Position numbers and translations under genes: made by a program
In this document: positions 57,566-64,000 of the stretch, piece after piece
How positions within the stretch are numbered: position 1 is the stretch's first letter
Layout: every line of letters starts with the position of its first letter
Notes under the pieces: generated by a model
What the model was told of the DNA's origin: nothing
The model's input: the letters and a program-made list of their open reading frames with translations, nothing else
Database searches by the model: none
DNA from: Adiantum capillus-veneris
Lineage: Eukaryota; Streptophyta; Polypodiopsida; Polypodiales; Pteridaceae
Reading direction: 5' to 3'
DNA length: 64,000 bases
Assembly (NCBI GenBank): GCA_014529385.2
Contig: CM043969.1
Location: 29,962,946-30,026,945, forward strand

Positions 57566-59437
57566 TGGAGGCTTTATGCTCCTTACAAGGTGGAACCTGG
57601 CTTAATCCAGGTGCTAATTAAGAAAATTAATAATGACCTGCTTTGTACTGCGTTCTACTTCTTCCCGTTATGGCATAGGAACTTCGTCTTCAAATGGCCA
57701 TCTGATTTGGCTTAAGATTTCTGGCTTAAATCCTAGATTTGAATGGTTTTGGGCTTGGCTAATGGTTTAAGATTAGGTTTAGGATGAATTATGGAGGTTT
57801 AGTTCTAGGATTCAAATGGCTAATGATGGCTTAATGATATCAAGAGCTTTGGCTTGAGTTGATCCGAGAAGGTTCGACTAGGAGGGCCAGATCAAGCTTG
57901 GTTAACGAAAGCTTGGTTTCGGCCTAAGAGATTTGGCTTAGGATTAGAAGCTCGATATTAGGCATCATAATGAGATCAAGAGATTTGATAAGCTAGGCTT
58001 ATGATTTTTTAATTCGGGCTTAAGTGCTTTGCTTGAGTTAAGCGGGCTTTGGCCTAGCTTGCTAAACACCTTCCGAGAGAAGAGGATTCAATAATATGAG
58101 GGGAGGAGCCTTAAGAAATCACACGATACCCCTTTTTGTAGGTTGCATTCTCCCTTTCTAAAAATAGCCTACCCATTAGCAATGTCGCTAATGTGTAGCT
58201 GAGTGGCGGGGCCCTTTCCTATGGTGGTAGTGACGAAATCGACCTTTATAAAAACTGATGCAGCTAGCACCGAATGGGGTCGCCCCGAGCTCGCCATCAT
58301 TTCTTTCTTCTTCATCTTGGTCATTCGTGCCTTCTACAGCTCGGCGCGAGCTTCCCTTTGATTCCTTGTGCTACTGCCGTCGTCAGGCCATGGACTCCTT
58401 TCCTTCTTTCCCCCTTTTCACACTCAATTAACCCCATAAAATAGGTCTCCATTCCAAAGGCACTTGAGCGACCATTTTATGGCTCATTTGGGTGGGCACT
58501 AGTGGGCGGTCTTTTGGACTTTCAACTCGTAAGGGCACCGAATTTGGCATGCAAATCTAGCAATGCATTGCTAAGCTTCCCATTGGTGGCATTCGGGCAC
58601 ACATACCGACCATGCAATGTTGCAAAAAGGCTTCATATTTGGCATGCATCTCGTCCAAGCAACGCTAAGATTTTCCTTCATTGGCGGCCATAATTACTGT
58701 AAGGCATAACATTTGGCACAAATGCTAGGCAAGCATTGTCGAGCACAACATCTTTCTCCAATTGCCATCGATTAGCAATATCATCATGAATAAAAAATCT
58801 TCTTGCAGGAAGCAAGTGTAAGTGATTGCTTTTGGAGAGTTGTCTTGTCAAGTCTAGGCATATTATAAAAAATCCGCCCACATTTGGCATACACATCGGG
58901 CACCGCACTACATTAAGCCAGATGAATGTGACTGATCAAGGCAACCAGGGCAATTTGAACCTGTGCCCGGCGATACTTAAACTGGCCATATGTTGCCAAC
59001 CGAAACCCCGATTGACGAACTGAAAAAACGGACATGCTTCTGAAACTAAGCACTTCGGACTCATGCATTTCTTTCATCTTTGGCCTTTTATCAGCAGGTG
59101 CTGAATCCGGTACGGATCTGCAATCGACTCAAACTTCAAACTGCCATAACTTCTTCACCGTAGCTCCAATTGACGAGCTGTAAAGACAAGCCGGTAGAGC
59201 ACTTCAAGCACTGCAATTCTAAATCATAAAATCCCACTTTGCTCACTTCAAGCATACTCCTTTTTGGAATCATTTTGGCATCTGTTGGCCCTTTTAAGCC
59301 GCATCTTGCATACATTAATAATTAAACTTGGCTTGTTAACAAGCTTGATCACTGACCATTAATCAAGTAAGCTTCAAATAATCTTGATGTGCATCGTTCT
59401 GGCATCTTTCTTAGCATGGGGGCGAAGCTGCACGACA
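57566..59437. repeat. large direct repeat, copy 2 (LTR-like, 1.87 kb)
   Basis: Aligns with 55233-57070 along its length with scattered substitutions and small indels. Sequence outside the pair (ATTGA at 55228-55232 and CCGCA at 59438-59442) does not form a target duplication, so an intact insertion is not proven. Unequal exchange or tandem duplication is an alternative. Confidence 0.8.
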
Positions 59438-59456
59438 CCGCAAATATTATCGTATA

Positions 59457-59747
59457 TGGGTAAAAGCATGTTAAAGTGACACGCTTTTTGTGCTACTTTG
59501 CATATCCAAGTAAGCATATATAGAAAAACATTCGGTTCACGGTAAAATTTTCACAAATAATATCAAAATTAGTCGGAGGTTGTACATTCGGATTTATTGT
59601 TTCAAGAGCTTTCTATTGATATATCATACATCATAGATCTTAGAGATCTAGCTTGTGTTATTGTATTAGTTAGCATATGTCAATATTGTGCTAACTAGCA
59701 GTGTCCAAGATAGAAAAAAGCATGACACATTAACATGCTTTCACCCA
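59457..59747. mobile_element. MITE copy 2 (291 bp)
   Basis: Same family and orientation as the element at 2470-2759, with terminal repeats TGGGTAAAAGCATGTTAA and TTAACATGCTTTCACCCA, shared interior (GTTGTACATTCGGAT; GCTTTCTATTGATATATCAT) and TA on both sides (59455-59456, 59748-59749). It sits 19 bp beyond the large direct repeat. Confidence 0.92.
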
Positions 59748-59834
59748 TATATCACCGTGCATATAACTGTATATATTACCTTGCATATTACTGTGTATAT
59801 TACCTCGCATATTATCGCCATACGGATTTTCAAA

Positions 59835-59891
59835 AATAAAGATGCTCATCTAGGCCATCCAATTTGGATGGCCCAAATGAGCATCTTTATT
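59835..59891. repeat. 57-bp palindrome
   Basis: The left arm AATAAAGATGCTCAT...GGCCATCCA is mirrored by TGGATGGCC...ATGAGCATCTTTATT with a 3-base centre and two or three mismatches. The centre, with CATCCA/TGGATGGCC next to AAATG, resembles the core of the foldback element at 29115, so it may be a shrunken relative. Confidence 0.8.
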
Positions 59892-60031
59892 GTTGATCTA
59901 CATAAAGTCATTTGGTCTAAGATTGTCTTCTTCAAGCACATAGTTTAGGTAAGCAAATATTGGCCGCTTCTTCTTAATGCTCTATTCATCTCATGGGGTT
60001 TGTATACTCATCTTTGACATTGAAGAGTGAG

Positions 60032-60560
60032 TCAAACCAATTTCAAAGTTGATGATTGACTTAGGAACCTTTGTGCATGATCATTAATTTGAGTACTAGA
60101 AGAAGACCTATAACCTTTAAGATAAGCATCATATATGGCACTTCGTACCATTTGCATTTCCATTGACATGTTTGTGACAATTGACTCATACAAGCTTATT
60201 TTCTCCTCAATCATGCATGCAGGGTAGCATGTTTGGTCTCAGAAAATTTTGAACTTATGTGGATACTCCTTGCCTCCAAGACACCTAGGAAAAATGACAC
60301 TTTGAATGAAAGGATACCTGCACCTGCTTTTGAGATCCAAAAAAGCCTCCAACCCTTTTTCACTTATATGCTTCGACCTCTTGATAGAATTGAAGGTCCT
60401 CTCTATTTGTTGCTGCATATCAAATCTTTTTGGATCTCCCCTTTGGTGGATTGCATATGGGACCTACTTCTCTACCTCGATGAGATATTGTGTGTTGACG
60501 TCCATTTGGAATTCTCAATGATTATGCATTCTGCTCATTTTGACATTTGTGATAGGTAGA
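60032..60560 (-). pseudogene. coding-like remnant, function unknown
   Basis: Minus frames with protein-like composition: about 60540-60240 (RFDMQQQIERTFNSIKRSKH, ISEKGLEAFLDLKSRCRYPF), then after a stop 60214-60032 (EKISLYESIVTNMSMEMQMV). No domain recognised. It may be a transposase or retroelement part; low confidence. Confidence 0.25.
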
Positions 60561-61889
60561 GGTAGAAGAAAAAAGATTGAATTATCATCCACAAAGATCA
60601 CATATGACCTATGGGACCAAAAACAAAACATTACAAATTTCCTTGTGAGGGAAGGGGTTGTTGGATACATCTCAAGTAAGGAGTAAGGGTCTAGCAATGT
60701 GTGTTAAAGGGAAGATAAGATGAAATGAACAGAACCTTAGAAGGGGTAGGTGAGAGGGGATCCAATTTTGAAGTTCAAAACTCCTAAATAATGGATTTAC
60801 CTTTTTGATAAACTGACCATTTCCTTGTTGCGTATGCTTCTCACATCTTTTGGAGTTCTTCCTTATTCTATTTGACTTGAGCAGGTGTTAGATAATTGCA
60901 AACCAAAATTTGGTGTCCTTGAGAAGCCTTGATTTCTCAAGGAGTTTGATTTGATCCGCCTTGGTTTTGAAAGTGAGGATTGCATGGTTGGTGTGATGTT
61001 CGTGTGCAAGAGAGGTGATTGTGGTTGGGTCACATTGACATACCATATGAGCTATTGTAAATATGTGAGAAAAGGTCTCCTAGAACTTGAGGTCCCCTCT
61101 CCTTTCCAGTCACAATGTATATAAACCTACAATGTATATATAACATGTATATTGAAATAATCCCTTGAATGCATGTATCTTCATCTCAGTAGCTAGAATC
61201 TTGGAAGATCCAATTTGGCTCAAGCATTTGAGTGTCAATTAGCTTTCTAAAAGGGAACAACTTGATAAAAGAATTGAACTCAGCCTGGTTGACACACATG
61301 ATTATAGCATTAACGACGTAAGCCATGCTGATAAGAGTATCCCTGAGATTTTTTAAAAAATAGGCCACACCATGCCTCCTTGCACAGAGATATGGAGTCT
61401 ATCCTGCTCCCTTCGTCGTCCTACCAGTTGTGTTCCCGGCTATATGTGACACTTCCCCCTTCGTTTCTTCCCTGTCTTGCAGCATGCCTGCACTACGCTC
61501 CTCAAGTTTTGCTTTGGAGGACACTTGTACTATTCAGCTGACCCTTTCCTTGTTGTTTTAAAACGAAAACGATATTTTGTTTTGATTTGATCCCAAGTCC
61601 TTCATTAGACTTTCGTTCTTATTTCATCTCCAAGCATGATTTTCACTTTGATTTGATCCCCAAGTCCTACATTCCACCTTCGCTCTAATTTCATCTTGAA
61701 GCAACACTTCTATAATTTTATATTATATAGAATGCAGCTTAAAAATTTCAAGGCCAAATAATCCCTCCAAGTGTCTCATTCCTGTCAAGCTTGGAACTTG
61801 TGAACCTTTTCAACCTTCAAATTTCAACCTTTGAAGTCAAAAAATAAGGGGTGGACTCTACTTCTATACTATATATAATGGAGCTTAAA

Positions 61890-62860
61890 ATTTTCAAGGA
61901 AGGAATGGGTACTAGAATGGGGGAATTGACCAAATACTTCCAAAACTCTATCTCACACTAGTCCCCTTGGCTATCTAAAGCTGCCGGTGTAATTTTGAAC
62001 CCGTGTTGGAGAGAAATTGCAAGATGGATGAACAATAAAGGACCCTAGCAATTCATATACTTTTGAGATGAAAACAACAAGTGATGGAAATCCTCTCACC
62101 TATTGGATGCCTAGTTTCAACTCAATGGCACTAATAAGCTACTAGTCCCCAAAGTTGTTAAAGCCCTGGATAACATTCTCATGCCGATTTGGGAATCCAC
62201 TTTTGATTAAAAATCTTGGAGATGGCCCATGAGTAGCCAATCTCTAAACCTCATACCAAGGTCACCAAGTGTTAATACACAAGGATGATTGGTGTTTCCC
62301 TTTGAACAAACAATGAAAGAAACAATGGTCTGCAATTTGATGGGTTGAGGTCATGAAGAAAATCTAGAATCCATAGTGGCCTCATTTTATGAAGATATAT
62401 TTATGTGAAAGGTGATGTGGGGTGCTTTGTCCACAGGTGTCAAGATTCAGGCACGTGGTATTGGATCTGATAAGTGTTGAGGGTGCTGATTGGCTAGTGA
62501 AGACCTTGCCCACCTCTTCATGGAATGCCTGGCAATTAGAGGCTTGGCAAAGAAGGTGTGCAAATGGATACAAAGAATGTGGAAGGTCAGGTTTTTCAAG
62601 AAGGATCTGTGCCTTTGAGGGAAACAGTTTTGCAGTCCTGCACTTCTAATTTGTACTCAAGCTATCATATATTGTTTCCTCAGCAATATATGGAAAGCCA
62701 AGAGCTACCGTGTCTTTGATAGCAACCTCTCTATGGCTAGCTTTTCAACAAATATTGTACAAGAAAGTAAGGAGTTAATATTTGTGATAGCTAAAAGGTA
62801 AATCTTGGATGATTGGCTTAGGGAGACTCTTTCCATCGAGTCGAGCCTTGTTGTTAAAGG
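61890..62860 (+). pseudogene. LINE (non-LTR retrotransposon) 3' ORF2 tail
   Basis: Plus-strand frames broken by stops read ARWMNNKGP around 62020, then near 62480-62600 ASEDLAHLFMECLAIRGLAKKV, then KWIQRMWKVRFFKKDLC and WKAKSYRVFDSN. The ED..HLF..C pattern followed by W....W is the zinc-binding C-terminal end (zf-RVT) of plant LINE reverse transcriptase proteins, and RNxxxF-like WKARN/SYRVF commonly follows. No RT catalytic core is present upstream, so this is a 5'-truncated copy, as is usual for LINEs. An A-rich run at about 62982-62990 is a weak candidate tail. Confidence 0.5.
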
Positions 62861-62899
62861 ATTGGCCTTTTTGTAATAGTATGCTATTAAGTACTTCTA

Positions 62900-63528
62900 A
62901 CTAAGCTCTGATGTATCCATCTGGCTCCTAACACTTGGCATGAGCCTGAGGTTGATTTGTATATTTCTTGGTGGTTTTACAAAAAAAATAATCAAGGAAG
63001 GAGAGGGTCTCCACTTTTCACTTATTGGTTGACTTTAAAGAAAATTTTACAAAACATCTAACCTATCTAAAATGCAAAATTAAAGGATAAGTTTTAAAAC
63101 GTAAAAGTGAAGGGTAAGATTTGACAATGTAAAGTCAAAAGACTTTCTAGTTTACATAGAATGAACTAAGTATGTGACCCGCGAGTTTCTATGGTCATAA
63201 AATTTTCAAAAAAGAGTTGCAAAACCGTGGGTTCGCCAAGGGCTTTTTGGTTCTAAAAGCAAAAGCAAGGTACCATGTCCTAGGTGTTCCTAACATGGTG
63301 GATTAGCAACAACTATAGAAAGCCAACTTTGGGGATGGTCATAGGAGGCTAAGTTATAAGTAAGTTGGGTGGATAACTGAGCATCCTAAGTGAAGCAGCT
63401 CAGTTATACTATGCCAAGGCTCTTCTAACTATTTCAAAATTAGCATAGTTACAAAGGCCTATCACATGTACCTTTTTTTTTAAACTTTTTTTAAAGCTTG
63501 TGCATGTCAACGATGTTCTCTGCACCTC

Positions 63529-63578
<50 letters not shown>

Positions 63579-63900
63579 ACACGACCTCATGCAGATGCAA
63601 AGCATATCTTTTGTCGTGAGGTGCACTCAAGGCCAACTACCGGCTCGTGGTTGGAGATCAACCTCCAGGTGGCAGTAGTGTAGGCTCAATTTTAGATCAG
63701 TCTTTTTGCACGACCATGGAGTAGGCTCAATAATCATTGAACTTCTCAAAATAAAGCATAGTAGGCACAATTATCTAATAACTATGTCTCGTGTGACCAC
63801 CACTTTAAAGGTGTGGCTTGCTCTAGTATGTAATGTTGCTTATGTAGCGTGTACAATGAGGCTGGGCTAGCCAAGAAGTGTTTTTTATGTTGACCACGTT
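62900..63900. other. no gene recognised; contains a microsatellite
   Basis: AT-rich to mixed sequence with no coding domain, element end or RNA gene that I recognise. Confidence 0.4.
63532..63576. repeat. (GA)n microsatellite
   Basis: GA dinucleotide repeat of about 22 units. Confidence 0.95.
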
Positions 63901-63908
63901 AAATCTCT

Positions 63909-63940
<32 letters not shown>

Positions 63941-63999
63941 AGAGATTTAAACTCTCATAATCATCTCTATTCTCTCTCTCAAAGAGATTTAAACTAACG
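63897..63999. repeat. (GA)n inside an inverted repeat
   Basis: ACGTTAAATCTCTTAGAGAG is followed by a (GA)n run to 63938 and then, after a short centre, TCTCTCTC and AGAGATTTAAACTAACGT near the window end, so the repeat is folded on itself. The structure may continue past the window. Confidence 0.7.
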
Positions 64000-64000
64000 T

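Overview
This is nuclear DNA from a land plant with a large, repeat-rich genome. The evidence is Ty3/gypsy and Ty1/copia retrotransposons with plant-type primer-binding sites, CACTA (En/Spm) and MULE-type transposase remnants, plant-like short GT-AG introns of about 57-134 nt, very long (GA)n/(CT)n and poly-C tracts, and no compact gene clusters. The element types would suit a fern, lycophyte, gymnosperm or similar lineage, but the sequence alone does not settle the taxon. Nearly every coding segment carries stops or frameshifts, so the window is mostly a transposon graveyard.

Layout. 0-6.3 kb: simple repeats, then a decayed gypsy gag-protease on the minus strand. It is split by a 290-bp TA-flanked MITE, with a candidate primer-binding site near 5.5 kb and a separate plus-strand integrase scrap. 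7-10.7 kb: little more than CT repeats and coding-like debris. 10.8-15.3 kb (minus): a decayed multi-exon gene of unknown function whose exon-intron structure can still be read. 15.7-16.93 kb: a GT/CA-rich foldback full of CACGTG palindromes. 17.3-20.5 kb (plus): a MULE-like transposase pseudogene with an N-terminal Cys/His region, D-D-E residues and a C-terminal SWIM finger. It is followed by an oppositely oriented gypsy gag with its primer-binding site at 21.96 kb. 25.5-28.9 kb (plus): unrecognised broken ORFs. 29.1-29.8 kb: one and a half copies of a foldback MITE.

29.87-30.75 kb (minus) holds the most interesting locus: a divergent histone H3 gene that looks like centromeric CENH3. It has an H3-like ARTKQTA start, a tail of about 160 residues, an H3 histone fold and a TATA box, but also reading-frame breaks. 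Next to it, at 31.1-32.9 kb (minus), is a clearly spliced gene of unknown, perhaps transposase-like, function.

33.6-49.1 kb is a nest. A CACTA C-terminal scrap lies beside a decayed gypsy element with gRH and aRH RNase H domains. The gag of that element is interrupted by an 11.0-kb gypsy element (37,911-48,933) with 477/486-bp LTRs, PBS, polypurine tract, gag-PR-RT-RH-INT, and about 3.6 kb of extra sense ORFs after integrase. The outer gag fuses at about 49.12 kb to a truncated copia element whose tRNA-iMet PBS and LTR lie at 50.7-51.1 kb. Further right are another gag scrap (51.6-52.1 kb), a CACTA scrap (53.7-54.2 kb), a pair of about 1.85-kb direct repeats (55.2-59.4 kb) resembling LTRs of a very short element, a second copy of the first MITE (59.46-59.75 kb), and a LINE tail (about 61.9-62.9 kb).

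No rRNA, tRNA, CRISPR or intact protein-coding gene could be supported. All splice sites, motif matches and alignments were read by eye.
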